From the NCBI GenBank assembly GCA_037013685.1, contig CM072919.1, forward strand, positions 45,584,116 to 45,648,115: DNA of 64,000 nt. The letters are read 5' to 3'. Of this stretch, positions 1 through 13,871 are shown piece after piece. Both the position numbers and the translations under genes were made by a program. This stretch comes from Acridotheres tristis (lineage: Eukaryota; Chordata; Aves; Passeriformes; Sturnidae). The notes beneath the pieces are model-generated. The model was not told where the DNA came from. It made no database searches and was given only the letters and a program-made list of their open reading frames with translations. Positions within the stretch are counted from its first letter, which is position 1. Each line of letters opens with the position of its first letter.

Positions 1-3000
1 TTTAATGTCTTTGCATAAAGCATAAAGGATTTAGAAAAGTAAGACTAGCTCCCAAGTCAGACTTTTTGTTCTCCAAAAAGCCTGTTTACTGTTTTTGACA
101 GTACGTAACAACATGATGCAATTAAAAAAAAGAAACCTAATCTCTGCTAAAAATCTTCTGAAAAGCAATAGCATTTTATGTAATTGAAGATAAAATGGAG
201 AAGTTTGTGTCAGCAATTATTTTGGCAACTGTAGTTTTTAAATGCCTGCTTTTACCCAGCACTTTTAGGACCAGAGACTCTTACTTTACAAATTTAATAA
301 CCCAATATGAACGGTATGGATCTTTAACATTAAAAACATTGTGTCAACAAAATAAAATTAGAAATTCTCCAACAAATTCTGATGCTGTTTAACTGTAATC
401 CATAAGTGAGGGATATTTTTTGAGTATATTACTTGTAGAATTTCATAAGAAATTCAAACAAGTGTATGAAATATATATATCTTTTAATACCTAGAAATGC
501 ACTGTTCTTCACAACTATGATAAAAAATTCTGGTTTAACTCAGCTGCAGTGGTCCCAGTGAAAGCAGCAGAATCCTTCAAATTTTTGTTGTGAAAGTGTA
601 GGAGGCCCTAGAGAAAGCAACAATGCCAATTCAAGTACGTATGTGTTGAAAAAAAATAGAAGATTCCACTGGGAAAAAAGCAGTCTTGAGATAACCCTAG
701 AAACGTCATGATTTACGATAATTCTGTCCCAGGCATTGCAAAAGTTATGCAACTCTAAATTTGTGAATTAATTACTTGTGGGAAGTTGCTTTCTTTCAGA
801 TTAAAATTGTCACTGTTTCTGTAGGCTTAGAGTATATAAACTCATACAGGGGAAAAGATGATCTTCATTCCTAAACAATTTGTTTTATACAGAGAATAGT
901 GTCTCTTTTTAATACAGAAAGTCTGAAATTTCACTACCCAGCTGTATCTTACTCTTCACACGACTTTGAATATTTCCTTTCAAATAATTTCCTCCAGTAA
1001 TTTTCAAAGGTTGTGCAGTAAGGAGTTGCCATTTGGTCTGATAAAGCTATAAGAAATATCACAAATTATTGGTTTGAATGACAGTGCCAAAATTCTGTTC
1101 TTTCCAACCAAAATATAAACCCTTGAATACCAATCATCTGTCTAGTCCTGAGCTGCTTTAATTGAATAACTCTTCATAGTTTCTGGGTTTTTTTTGAACG
1201 GTTGATAAAGTCCCACATAAAATCCTGATCTGAATTTAAAATGAGTTAGAAATATTCGTACTCTCCAGACATCCTTTCCACTAAAGTTATGTGCCTTAGC
1301 CAGCTGTTACTGACAGCACTTCTTTCAAATTATGATATCTCTCTAGTTAGTTCAGATGAATGAATCAGACTTCATTACCCATATTTTACTATGGATTGTA
1401 TAAAAATCACATAAAAAGAAAAAAAGCAAAGACTCTAATGATTTATTTACATTATCTTTGTAAGTTGTGGTGGTATTCAGTACTTCTGAATACAGATAAT
1501 TGTACAGAGTAGGGTAGGGGGAAGGAAGTGGTACCTGGTACTAAAAAGATGGCAATTAGTGCCTTCTTTTTATTCATGAACAGGATACTTTGATCAGATT
1601 TCTTCACTATTCTGTTGTGCATCCTGAGAGATAGAGTGTTTCAAGCCTTTTTGACAGTAATTAAACGTATTCCAGAACTCATATTTTTCGTAAAATCATT
1701 AAGCTGTTCATCTCCGAATTTATGAAAGACACACTATACAGTATGTGGGGATAAAATCAAGATTAGTAAAATCAGTTTTTATTGAGAGACAAGGCTTGGT
1801 TGTAAGCTGAGCAGCATGAACATGCTTGACCATAGCTTTAAACTGTGTTCTCTATGGTCTCGTGGAAAAGTGGGAGTTCACCAATCTGTCTGTGTGTACT
1901 GGGAATTTGAGCTCATGGGGATTAAGGTAAAGATGTTTTTCAACTTTAGGCACAGTGAAGCCTTCGGCAGCCCCACATAGGCACATTTATATTTAATTTA
2001 TATGAAATTAATAAGAAATCACAGAGACTGTACTTGCACTTTGATATAGTGATTGACCAAAGGGTCTTGTCTGGACTCCTCATTGGGAAAATGAGGGCAC
2101 AAAGAACTGCAAGAGCAATAAGCCACAACTATTCAAATCTGTTCAGCGGAATCACCTGAATCATTGAAAACATAGCTAGCTGAAGATGTTGCAGGGAAAA
2201 GTACCAGCTTTGATCTCATCACAGTTCTGTTGGTCAAAGTGTAAGTAAGAACAGAAGTTCTTCGGCTTTTGTGGGGAAAAACAACCCAGATTTTGGAACA
2301 GTAATGCAGAAAAAATTGCTACAAGTATTATAATAAAGTAAATGAAGCTCTCTTGAAGTCATACATTTACAGATAATTTGGAAGTTGTTAGAAGTGTCCT
2401 GAAAATTTAAAACATTGTTTCCTATTTGCAGTTGAACTATGCTTCCAGCAAGTATTTTATAAAATATTTAAATAACAAGTAGATATGAAAACAGTTCAAG
2501 TCAACTTCCTTTAAACATTTAAGTCTTTGTTGCTATTTTCACCACTTAGTGCCTTTTCCTTGTCTAATATGTGTATGTATGTGTGTAGGTATTTATGTAT
2601 GTATGTTAAATGTAATTTCTTAGAATCTTCCTAAAAATTGAGTGTAAGTAAGATATTTGCAACAATTTAGTCTTTGAAAATCTGTGATGTAGTTTTGGTT
2701 CTCACTTTTTTAGTCTCTGAACTGTTTCAGTGACACATCACCTGCATCAGTAGTACTGGTTTGGGTCAGAATTGCTCTAAGATACCAATGATACCAAAAA
2801 ATGGAAAACCTACTCATTTTTGCTATACAGTAACTGTATATACAGTCACGAATATACTGTTTTACAAGGAGTAGCTGAAGCTCCTTGCAATGATGTCTCC
2901 AGCTTGCTGGATAACCAAAGACCAACTTCATGTGTGTAAAATGAGAAATATTGCTGCTTGCAACATCAGTTTTATAGTCAGACTTCTGAACTGGCTATGT

Positions 3001-3076
3001 TGGAGGAAATTTCAATTCTGTATAAGATCATGAGCTGTACATCTCTTTAAGATCTTACTTTGTATTTACCTCTCAG
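1..3076. other. Noncoding AT-rich stretch, presumably PRUNE2 intron
   Basis: I see no exon, RNA gene or clear mobile element here. Open frames are short and do not resemble proteins. It ends at a good splice acceptor (tctcag) before the first recognised PRUNE2 exon. A degenerate TATG/TGTG microsatellite lies near 2566-2612. Because the next exon starts in mid-codon, an upstream coding exon must exist, most likely beyond the left edge. Confidence 0.6.
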
Positions 3077-3156
3077 GTTGGTACAAGAGGATATGGGAAT
3101 GGACATCCCCTTAGCTGAGGGTGTAGTAAGCCCCAGTTCTGCAGAGATGAGACCTG
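3077..3156 (+). CDS. PRUNE2: PRUNE2 exon A (region before the BCH domain)
   Basis: This 80-nt exon lies between acceptor tctcag and donor G|gtaaga. It reads LVQEDMGMDIPLAEG, then a serine-rich stretch ending in RP, which matches the vertebrate PRUNE2 segment just before [14 protein letters not shown]2 (BMCC1/BNIPXL) is a large cytoplasmic protein. Its N-terminal half is a prune-type DHH phosphoesterase-like region and its C-terminus is a BCH domain; it is linked to neuronal survival, RhoA signalling and tumour suppression. Only the 3' exons are in this window. The first base completes a codon from an upstream exon, and the last G is the first base of the Glu codon finished at 4042. The exon is too short to stand out as an open frame and is recognised by splice sites, phase and family match. 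Confidence 0.88.
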
Positions 3157-4041
3157 GTAAGAAAAGCTCATGCTTATTTTCTTAATTTTATCTTATTCCT
3201 GTGGCATTTAATTATGCAGTGAGAATGATATTTCTGTGCTGGTAAAGAATCAGTTCAGTGTTAAAAAGAAAAAAGCCTTGAGTTCACTTTATTTAGTCAA
3301 TTTTCTCTTCACTTGAGAAATGATAATTACAGTGTGACATTTTCTCTTGGGCATTGTTACCACTTGTTTAGTTCTTGTAAAATTTTAGTAGTGTGTATTA
3401 TTTATTTTATAATTGACTTCTATCTAAGTGAACTAAGTTAGACAGAACAAGTTGAAATGTACCATACGAGGCAGAGGCAAGGAGCAAAGGTATATCTAGC
3501 TCTCATCTTGTTGAATACTACTTCTATATAAGACTAATTAAGAAACACATTTTTTTTTATTTGTTATTGTATTGAGTGAGATATTATATAGTTAAAGCTA
3601 AAGATGTAAGTATTTGCAAGTCAGCACTGAGTGCATAAGAAAATAAATATTTACAATGTCTATCAACTCATACGGATTTTCCCAGGACTCAGCAATGTCT
3701 CGATTCATAACTCAAATTATCTGTATTTGCCCTTTAAATTCTTAAATATTGTGGGTCAGAGCATGAAAACCTGATTTTTTTCACTTTTGCAAAAAAGTGA
3801 ATCGGGATTTAGCATAATTTAAGAGCTCTGAGCTACAATTTCTGCTTGTATAGATTTTTGTTTTATTTCATTAGACATTAATGCTGGTATTTGTGTTTTG
3901 TGTTAGATGGTCTTAAATGTCATGTTGTTGCTAGAATTGATCTGTCTCAGTGTGTTTAAAGGTAGTTTTTGAGTACCTGAGAGATCAATTGTACGTGGAA
4001 TAGATAAAGTTCTTTTTTCTTGTTTTTTTCCTTTTATTCAG

Positions 4042-4242
4042 AACCTCCCAATTCTCTTGATCTTAATGGTTCCCAGTCCAGAAGGATAAAGCTCACTGCT
4101 CCAAACATCAATCTCTCATTGGACCAGAGTGAAGGGTCTGTACTGTCTGATGATAATTTGGATACACCCGATGAAATTGACATTAATGTAGATGACCTTG
4201 ACACTCCTGATGAAGCAGACTCTTTTGAATACACTGGGCAAG
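4042..4242 (+). CDS. PRUNE2: PRUNE2 exon B (acidic linker before the BCH domain)
   Basis: This 201-nt exon lies between a pyrimidine-rich acceptor (cttttattcag) and donor G|gtaata. It encodes [20 protein letters not shown], then a serine-rich stretch with [13 protein letters not shown] and two LDTPDE acidic repeats. The same layout occurs in PRUNE2, caytaxin (ATCAY) and BNIP2, but the wording is closest to PRUNE2. I see no separate exon for the WED kinesin-light-chain motif of caytaxin between this exon and the next. Start and end phases match the neighbouring exons. Confidence 0.95.
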
Positions 4243-7200
4243 GTAATACTCTAGATTGTAAATGTAGATTCATCTCTGTTTCTTTTTTACTACTCACATG
4301 CTCAGTTTCATGTCTTTCAGATTATCAGTACGGTTAAAGCATTAGAGAGTTAATACTAGGCATCCAGGGATTTTTACTGTCTGCTGTTATTTGATCTTTA
4401 TTCCTCCTGTATAAAGTATTATCCTTCTATTTATTCAGAATGCAGAAAGAAATAGTACATCTGAATTAATAAAGTGCAGCTACCTAGGGAGAATGAAATT
4501 CAAAGTCCTGTCTTTGTCCAGTACCATAGGACTTGTCTGAAAACAATTGTTCAAGAAGGAGGAAGCAGCTGACTGTTGCTGTAGAGAATGCTGTAGCTGA
4601 CTGCAGCTTCCTGCAGCTCTGGCCAGCTCTAGATTACAGTTAGGTCCGTCATATTTAGGAATATAACTTCGTGCAAAATATGTTGGCTGCACCAAAGATC
4701 TTGCAATATATAAGTGCGGTAGACACAGTGTGCTGAGAGGTCTTTTATTAGGAAGAAAGGTCTGCTTTTTATTCCCATGGCTGGAAAGCTGAGATATGGA
4801 AGGTGTATGGATGGCATGATAAAGCTAGCTTAGGTGGTAGAACAACAGAATTCCTCGTTCCATTAATTTAAATGTCCTCTCTTTGAAGGGCTAGCTGTAC
4901 AATACAGATGCACTTTGAAGTGTGCAATGGATACTTCACTTTTCCTTCACGTATTAATGATTTTCTCTTCTAGAAATGTGATGTACAAGTTTCACTCATT
5001 TACTTAGTCTCATGATGTTCAAGACAGGGTGTTGTGTGTTCCTTGCTAGTGCCTAATAAAATGTAAACATGTAAGAACTGTAATTGCTGATGTAAATACA
5101 AAGAGATCACAAACTATTTGAGGGGGAAATAAGTGTGAACATTTTACAGCTGAAAGCAGAAAAAAACTTTTAAAATGGATCGGTTTAAACTGAATTTTCC
5201 CATGCATTTATTTTCCCTAATGCTAGAGTTTGCTGGAGCATACAAGAACAGTTGCATTATTTTAAGTAGTATTGCCAAAGAGGCATTACTGTGTACTCAA
5301 TCGTGCATGTGTATCTGTAATGTTACTTCTCATGAGGAGGCTGATTTCCTTATGGGTTAATGCAGAGTGTGGTGATGAGATGCTTGATGGTTAGAAGATT
5401 TTATAGTGAAGGTTAAAGATAACACACACAGACACAGGCTGACATGCTTAGACTGTTGTGACTACTGTGTGAGAGAAAAAGTCTCTTGTCTGCAGTAGAA
5501 CAGATGTTGCCTTTAAGCCCTCAAGTAATTAAATTAAACTCCAGTGATTTTGGGAGCAGTTGTGTTGATGGCAGGCATTTCCTCCCAGTGTTTTTTTTTT
5601 TTTGCTTTCTAAATTTGATGATTCATTCAGTTCTTAAAGCTAGACCAATTTCCCCAAACTTTTAAGTGAAGAACTCAGGGTCCCTCTGGTTTTGGTGACA
5701 TTTATATGGTTGTGTAGTTTTATTTTAGATACTTAATAGTAAAAATGTCTTCCACTGAGCTGAACCATGAAAAGAGTAGATAATACAAAAAAAAAAAAAA
5801 AAAAGAAAAATCAATATTTTATCAAAATAATCCAGCAATAAAAGAAGTTTGCTGTATGTAATTTTAATCTGATAGCTGAGATTATAGTCATGAGAACTAG
5901 TGCAGAATGGCTTATTTGCATGGTAAATAGCCTTTGTTATCTTTGTACTTCTGTACTCTACTATTAGCTGGTACATACTCTGATGTTACCAACAATCTCC
6001 CACAGTTCAATGTTTCTAACTGCTGCCTAACCCAGAAAAGTAAATACTGAGAAAAAACATAACTGCTGAGACTAGAAAGAGCAGTGATTTTTGTCATGAT
6101 CAGACAGTTGAAGGTCCCTTTGAACTACAACAGACAACTGAGAAAAGCAAGACTGCTACCATGGTTCAGGGATCCGCCTCATCACTGAAAAATGTCTGTA
6201 TTATAAGTAATACTGAAACCCCTTTTTTCAGAAGAATGGTGAAGAAGAATTATCACAACTGCAATATGCATGAAAGATGAGATGAGAGCAGAAATACTAA
6301 AGTACTTGTCTTGAACTAGCACCTGACTTGTTCCGAGATTGGTTGATCATCAGTTTCAGTGGGTGGGGGTTTTAGTCACTAATGCCATACCTTCTAACAT
6401 TCCCTTTACAAGCCATGGTAGGTTCTGAAATAAGCTTTTTATGATTATTGCTTTAGATGACATAAAATTGCATTTCTGAAAACTGTATATCTGAGTATCA
6501 GTGAAGGCCTGCTCTCAAATCAGCATTATTTATAAAGTAGGAATGATTATTATTTTTTCTGCAGATATTTATTTTGTTTTTCTCTGTGTTTTTCTCTGCA
6601 AAATCAACACTCCAGGCAGTGAAGGAGAGCTACTTTGTCAGGAAGAGGCAATCTATTTCATTTTTCATTCAGTCGTTTCTATTAAAAAATAATTCATGTA
6701 TCCAATTTCAACATTGTAAATTTTGTCAGGGTCTTAATAATTTTTCATTGTCTTAAGTTTCACCAACCAAAAAAAATAAATTTCAAACACCAAATACAGG
6801 TTCAGAATTGGTCAGCCATGTATGTAGCCCAGCCTCTTTTTGTTAAAGTTTGTTCTGCCAGCTGTGCTTCTCTGCCTCAGTCATGTTTCTACTTCACGAG
6901 GACTCAGCTGACCAGACAGTCTTCATAAGCTGTGTTGATAATCCCATCTGTCTATTCTAAAAGTACCTGAGCTGCATAATTGTATCTTGTGGAGACCCTA
7001 TATCCTTAGAGAAATGGGCTGCCCTGAAGTGGCTTGTTGAAGTTTGCATAACTGGACTGTATGCATTTAATTTTCATATTGCTACCAAGAGTATCTTTGC
7101 AAAACCAACAACATAGAAAACTGCATTAAGATACGTAGGTTTGGAGGTAGTGGGGTTATGCATTATGTAAGCTTATTCCCAGTGTCACAGAATATGGGGT

Positions 7201-9422
7201 ATTTCAAAGCTGAATGCTGTTGTTAAACGTCATGAGCATTGTGCCCTGAGAAACGCATGAATATATTCTTCAGTTCCTCAGTATATAATCTGCTGAGCAG
7301 CAACTGTTAAACCAACTTGAAATACTATACTTGAAAAAAAACAACACTCTTTGTTCAGATTGTCCTTTTTTCCAAACTTAGAACTTCTCAAACTCACTTC
7401 ATCTGGAGTTCTTAAGGAAAAAAGGCTTCATGGTCACACTATAGGTGCACTTGTGTATATTTCTTGCTTTTCTATCCCTGTTTCCACCATTAATGCAATT
7501 TTATTTGAGTATGTTTTTAACTCATTGGCTGGTTAGACAGTGAGAAAAGAGATGAAATATTCCTCCTTTCTTTCAAGGTTTATCAGGCAGGAACTAGATA
7601 AATTAGAGAGTTATTTGTAGACTCAGATTTCATTGCACATGAGAGAACTACCTCAGAGAGGGGCACCTTCTGCCAATATAATTCCCTAATAGTATTTTGT
7701 TTTAGGAACAGAAAATAAAAGACAGGTAGCAGTAGAAATTCAGACTTTGTTAGTCCTAGTGTAGCAATAAATGTGTGCTCAACCTTTTTTAGAAGCTTTT
7801 TTTGTGGGCTTAGAGAAACTTGGTGTTTATAGCAGATTTGGTGAAATTATTGGTAGGATTTAATGGAGAATTCAGTTTTACAAATTAATAGTTAGTACAT
7901 GTTGGTATATGTGCCTGTAGCTTCAGTGTAGATTTCTGTGGTATACATACAGTATACTATTATATACCTGATTTCATAGATAACTTATTTAATTCTTATG
8001 ATAAACTAGTCTGTTTTGAGGGTCATATACGTCGATTTGTACGAGTAGTTCAAGTCGAAGCATTAATCAGAAAGGCACATCTGTAGATAACCTAACACAT
8101 AGAAAGGTTTGAGGGCACCTATGAAACATTGTGATCTTTAGTTTTTGTCAATTAAAATTGCTTCTTTTAGCTTATTCTTAATTCTTATAAATCTCCTTAG
8201 TATTTTCAAATAGAATGCCTTCAGCTTTTTATGTACACAGGTGTATGTCATTATGTATCTCACTGTATCATTGTTTACTGTTACCTCACTTACTGGCTTG
8301 CAATTCAAATTCTGCTCTTATGACTGCAGAGCCAGAATAATGCTTTAAAAAGAGCAGTTTACTTCAAATATGTGTTATATGTGTGAAATTTATAGGATCT
8401 TTACTGTGAAGGTAAATTAATAATATGTACACAGCACCACAAGGCAAAAGTGCTTCAGCAAGAATAGTACAAGAGAGGGAATTTTTCCCCCATGGAAAAC
8501 ACAGTATGTTGTAACACTAACTAAAGAGGAAAGTTAAATAATTCCAGCTGTGGATATAATCGCTTTTCATGTCAGTTTCTCTGTGAACAGCCATTTAATT
8601 TGAAAAACTGGAATGTAGTTAAATTCATTGTTACGAGCAATCCCATCAATGTGCAATGAAAATGTAGATTTTATTAATTACTTCCCAGTTTTTTTGAAAC
8701 TAAGAGTATTCGGCAGAGAGACTTTATGGTCACTTGTCATCCATACAGTTAATTTTTTGTGGTCACTGTGTATGTAGACTACATCTCCATGTTCTCTCTA
8801 GGGTGGTCATAGAACCTAGGTCAGACTGACTCTATGCTTCACAGCAGGAGAAAACTGGTATTGAACCTCAGACAGTCCTAGGGGTAGGTAAATACTGTGC
8901 TTATGTGAGGAATCAGCATGGCTGAATCTCATGAAGATGAGTGTTCTTCACGTTTGCTGGTAGTGGAGGTAGAGAGATTGAAGACAAACTGGGAAAAAGT
9001 GAGAAGCTGTGTCTGTCTGGTAATTCCTCTCTAGACAGGAATTATTGCTGTGTTCACTTTTATTTGGCAAGGCAGGATTAGCATAGTTCTCATACCTTTG
9101 GCATAGATTTTAGAAGGCCTACCATGCAGTAACTCTAGTGAGCAGCTGCTCAGTTTTACCAACTGGATGCAAAAACCTCTTGATGGTATTCTGCATAGTG
9201 ATAATTGCTGTCGTTCTTTTCATGTTCATAATGATGAGGTGTCTTTAAAAAAGTGAAACTTCTTGTTTACTGACTGTCAGATGATGGATCACATTCTGCT
9301 CTTATTTATACCAGTACTGTAAAAATGCAGTTCTTTTCAGTCATACAACTCTACTGTATGTAACAGCAAAAATATTTAGAGCTTTAACAGGAAGAGGTAA
9401 TATATACAGTTCTCCTTTCCAG
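4243..9422. other. PRUNE2 intron, 5.2 kb
   Basis: AT-rich sequence with a poly-A run near 5787-5808 and no convincing exon, RNA gene or mobile element. Open frames up to about 80 codons on either strand are what AT-rich DNA gives by chance. Confidence 0.7.
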
Positions 9423-9599
9423 AAGAGCATACTGCTGCTAAGGATGCTTCCCAGGAGGAGTCTGAATCAATTCCAGAGTACACTGCTGAAGAGGAGCGAG
9501 AGGACAACAGGTTATGGAGAACGGTGGTTATTGGAGAACAAGAACAGAGAATTGATATGAAAGTCATTGAACCATACAAAAAGGTCATTTCACATGGAG
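9423..9599 (+). CDS. PRUNE2: PRUNE2 exon C (start of the BCH domain)
   Basis: This 177-nt exon lies between acceptor tcctttccag and donor G|gtagga. After an acidic lead-in ([16 protein letters not shown]) the BCH domain begins at [17 protein letters not shown] and runs to KKVISHGG. This is the conserved opening of the BNIP2, caytaxin and PRUNE2 BCH fold, a Sec14/CRAL-TRIO-like lipid- and protein-binding module. BCH domains bind Rho GTPases and their regulators and self-associate. [10 protein letters not shown] is the PRUNE2 form rather than the caytaxin form. Phases match exons B and D. Confidence 0.96.
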
Positions 9600-12500
9600 G
9601 TAGGAGTGGCTGTAAGCATTTTTTAAAATTATATAAAAAATTATTCTTTATTGATCATGATTTACTTTAAATTTTGTTCTCTTATCATACTGACAAGAGG
9701 AGAGAGAATTTATTTTTCAGCCTTGGCTGAAATCACCCAGGTTTTCAATTCAATGTGGCAATGACTAATAAGAAATTTAAATTCTAAGCTATTTTGGAAG
9801 CAGCATACTTCCGTATATGTGTCAGGATCAATCTGGGTAGGGTAGGGTAAAACTGTCTTGAACAAGGAAGAAAACTTTTGACCTACAGCAAAATAAAATT
9901 TTGAAAATTTATTTGGTGAGTTTTGATAAAACCTTTTGTGTGAGGAAGTATAATTCTCTGTGGTTTGCTGAATCATGTGGTTGCACAGATCTGAACAAGT
10001 AGAGTGGCAAAAGAAAAAAGATAGTTTTCCCTGGGGCTTCTATTCGTTATCTGGCTACTCGTCTTATGCTATCTTTCTGCCATTTATAGTTGTCAGCAGC
10101 TTTTCACCAGGAACTAGTTCATGGGATTTTTTTACATAATTTGTTAATAACTATTAAATAACATATCAAAGAAAACATTTAATGTAGGAATATGACGCAT
10201 GTGCTTGCTATGTTTTCTCATTTGGTCATCTGCTTCCCAGCTTCCTCAAAGAATTTATAGTTTCAGTGTTATATGTCTATATAAATTAATTGAAATGGAT
10301 AAGTATTACTATAACTGAAGGAAGAAAATAAAACAAGGATTTCCAAGTGCCTTTTCCTTGGTGTCTCAAGTTTGGATTACCTTTGGATTCCATATTTTTG
10401 GGAGCACTCTTTGCTATCTGTTAAGCAAGGTACTAGGTTAAGATGAGAAGTAAGATTTATGAGTTTATATGAGGATGATTTTGTCACAGTGTTGTTGATC
10501 TGCAGCATCAGTTAAAGATACTAAAATATTAAAGTTAGAATATTTTCAGTGTTGAGTCTCTATCTGGTAAAATTGCAAAAATAAATTACAGTTAATTTTT
10601 ACATTAAAAGCAGCTAAATGCTTGCCTACAGGTATTTGTGGTGGCCGGTGTACAGAAAGTTTAACCAGAATTAATAAATATGTTTAGGCCTCCAAGCATT
10701 TTTCCACTATAACACTACCATGATTTATGAATGTGATGACACCTCAGACACAGTTTAGCAAACATACCCAGATGGCTTAATTTAGGAAACAAACACAAAA
10801 TATTTTTGGGCCTTGCTAATGTTGTTTATTTATATATTTTTGTATGCTTTAAACTAGTCAATATGCATTTGTGGTAAAAACTTGTGTATTTCCTACTAGA
10901 TGTTGAAGTTTATATCAACTTTTGTGAAAAATCAGTGTTTAATGGGAGATTAGGTAATTCAGCTCAACTCTCAGCATGAAATAATTTTAATTCAAATTTT
11001 ACATGTCTGATGTTTTGGTAGATCACTCAATTGAAAGATGAAGAGCACTTAGTTTTTTTACTTTCGAAAGGATGTTTGTCAATAGCATTAGTCAATGTAA
11101 AATGAACAGTTTTAAGATGTAACAATATGTTTCAGCCTGCCACTGCCTGAACTGGAAATCTTTTCTGACATCTAGGCAAATCAAAGTAAGCTAAAGGCTG
11201 GATTAAATTCTGATTGAAGACAAGGAAAGAAAATCACTTTGTTGCATCTACTGTGGAAAACTTTGGACAGCTCAAACAGTTTCTACATTATGACAGCAAG
11301 GCCTATTCCATATGAAGTTCCCTTTGGCAATACTTCAGTGGAGTGTTTAGAGGGCCAGGACTCTTTTCTTTAATCTCAGTAATAATAATAGGTTCTGACT
11401 AAAATTAGTCAATAGGAAGTCAAGTCAAGCATTTCTTGATGATTCAAAGATCTACTGAGCATTCCTCCCTACCAAATGACAGATAACAGCAAATGCAGAA
11501 TTTAGGTGGCAGCTACAAAATAGGAAATGGGAGAATAGATTTGGCAGTGTAAGTTTGAGATTGTCTTCAACATATGCTGATGGAGAAATTTCTTAGAGAT
11601 CTTTTTCTCTGTTAAGGTTGAGATTTTGGGCAAATGCCTTTTACTGGCTTTTAGTAATGAATTAAAATACACTTGTTCCTAGGGTGAACATTCCTTCTCT
11701 TCAAGCATGTGTGAGGAAAAAGTGGCTTAGAGTTATCTGTGGATTTTTCTTCTGTGTGTTGTTAGTTAGCATCTGCACATAATTGTTTTGCCGTCCATGA
11801 ACTGCAAACTGTGCTGTATAATTTAGCGGATGCATGCAATAGTGTGCTCTTACTGCCAAATTCCTGTGCCAGCTGGACAGATTGCTTTGTTTTAAAGTCT
11901 TTCAAAGTTTTATTAAATTAATGGAAGGAAGGAAATGTCCTCCCTATTTTCCTATTTGTAAACCTGAGGAGGAGAGAAATACTGCTTTTTCCCATTGTTC
12001 AAACCCAGCTGGCAGCCAAGCCCCACACAGTCAGTCCCTCACTCCCACATAGTGAATCAGAAGAGTGAGTAAAGTCTTGGGTTGAGATAGGGACACTTTA
12101 ATGCATAAAGCAAAGCATAATGCACAGAAGCAAAGCAAAACAAGAAGTTGATTCCCTATTTCCCAAGGACGGGCAGGTATTCAGCCATCTCCAGGAGACC
12201 AGGTCCTCATCACACGAAACAGTGACTTGGGAAGATAAAGGCCATCACTCCAAATGTCTCCTCCTACTTCCTTCTTCTTCCCCTCCTGAGCATGATGCCC
12301 TTTGATCTGGAATATCCCTGTGGTCAGTTGGGATCAACTGTCTTGGCAGTGTCCTCTTCCCCTTCCAAGTTCTTGTGCATCATCAGCCAGCTCTCTGAGT
12401 GGTGGGGGGCAGTATGAAAGGCAGAAAAAGCCTTGGTGCTTTGTCAACACTGTGCAGCAGTGATGAAAAGATTTCTGTATTATCAACTATCTGATTTTAA

Positions 12501-13768
12501 TGCAAATCAAAACTACAGCCCCATAGTCACCACTGTGACTGTGGTCACTATGAAGAAAATTAACTCTGCCAGCCAAAACCAGCACAATTCCAAATAATCT
12601 AGCTGAATAATAAATATGTGCTGAAAACAGGACTGGAGTTCTCTATGCACTTTAGTTAGGCTTGGATATTGCTCTCTAGTATCCAGAAAGCACTGTAGAA
12701 GTCTTAAAATCTCCTTTTGGAAAAGCTGTGTGTTATCATTATCCTTTAATTTTTGTCATGAAAACATGTTCCTCAGAGGAATTGATATTACCAAATATTA
12801 TCATCTCTTCCTCAGTGTCAGTTTTTTCTAGACTCAAAAGGTTTTTGAGAGTTCTCTCTTCTGTCTCTGCATTGCTAGTGCTGTCTGCCTGCAACCATTC
12901 CTACAGCATCTTTATAGTTCCCTCCTGATTGCATGTATTCTTTAAGCAAAACTTTCAACTGAAATGCAGGAGTATTTTTTATTTATTATGGATGATAAAT
13001 ACAGAAAATCCATAGCAGCTGCAAAGGAATGTGGAGAAGATTAACCAACATTAATTCATCATGAAAAAGAAACATTTTCTTTTGGATAATAAGCAACTGT
13101 GCTGGGCCCTGGAATGGTAATGCTACAGCTTTGAAGATTAACAGCTATCATTAGCCAGTGATGCAGCCCAGAAAATGCCAGTACTGGACAACTGGAGAAT
13201 CCAAGGTTAAAAAGTAATTTACACAAAATGTGCAGCAAAGGATTTAACTCCTGAATCCCGGGGAGCTTTTAAGGGAGAGTGGAGTACAGTCATAATTGTA
13301 ATGTTCTAAAGCCTGTGGGGCTTCTGTGGAGCTGCACAGGCCAGCTGAGATTGGACTGCAAGACTTCGTGAAACATAATTCAAACAATGCAGGACAAGAA
13401 ATGAAGCATAATTTCTTTAGCCCCTTAGTCCTCCTCAGTCTGAGGTGAGCATTCGGTACATGATTGCCGTACAGCTGCAGTGAACCAGAAGTAGAAGCCT
13501 TAGAAGGCTTTTTTGCTGGTCACTATAAAAAGTTGAGTAGTTGAGCTATGTGTGGTTTTTGAGGATTCAGCTTAGCTGACTATCCAACTTCCTTATCACT
13601 TCATGATAGCTCATACATTTTCAAACCTTCGGTATATGCAGCATTTGGTTTGCTTCAGCAGTAGACATAGTAGCTTTATTACAGGACTTTGAGGTTTTTT
13701 TGGTTTTTAATTCATCTTGTTAAAAGCCTTTGACAAAGATAAAAATGTGTTTTCGTTTTTTTCCACAG
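9600..13768. other. PRUNE2 intron, 4.2 kb, with one antisense solo LTR
   Basis: Apart from the LTR at 11996-12586, which is described separately, I see only AT-rich intron sequence. It ends at a long pyrimidine tract and cacag acceptor at 13741-13768. Confidence 0.7.
11996..12586 (-). mobile_element. Solo LTR of an avian endogenous retrovirus (copy 1 of 3)
   Basis: On the minus strand it begins TGTGCTGGTTTTGGCTGG, followed by a purine-rich 'agttaattttcttcatag' block. It then carries GC-richer U3 blocks and ends in a pyrimidine/AAACCC-type terminus. Copies at 31184-31930 and 40217-40784 share the same order of blocks, for example 'ggcaggtgttcagccatc' and 'agagccccatcacatg' on the + strand. 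There are no coding sequences beside it, so it is a solo LTR left by recombination. I could not find a clean target duplication, so the lower-coordinate boundary is approximate. It sits antisense to PRUNE2 in an intron, the orientation usually tolerated because the LTR poly-A signal is not read. Confidence 0.75.
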
Positions 13769-13871
13769 GATACTATGGTGATGGTCTGAATGCTATCATT
13801 GTGTTTGCAGCATGCTTCTTGCCAGACAGCAGTCGAACAGATTACAACTATGTCATGGAAAATCTTTTCCT
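13769..13871 (+). CDS. PRUNE2: PRUNE2 exon D (BCH domain)
   Basis: This 103-nt exon lies between a long pyrimidine tract plus cacag acceptor and donor CT|gtgagt. It encodes [20 protein letters not shown] and then [13 protein letters not shown], the first beta-strand core of the BCH/CRAL-TRIO-like fold. The YYG(D/E)GLNAI(I/V)VFAxCF signature is shared across the BNIP2 family. The two-base remainders at both ends join exactly with exons C and E. Confidence 0.96.
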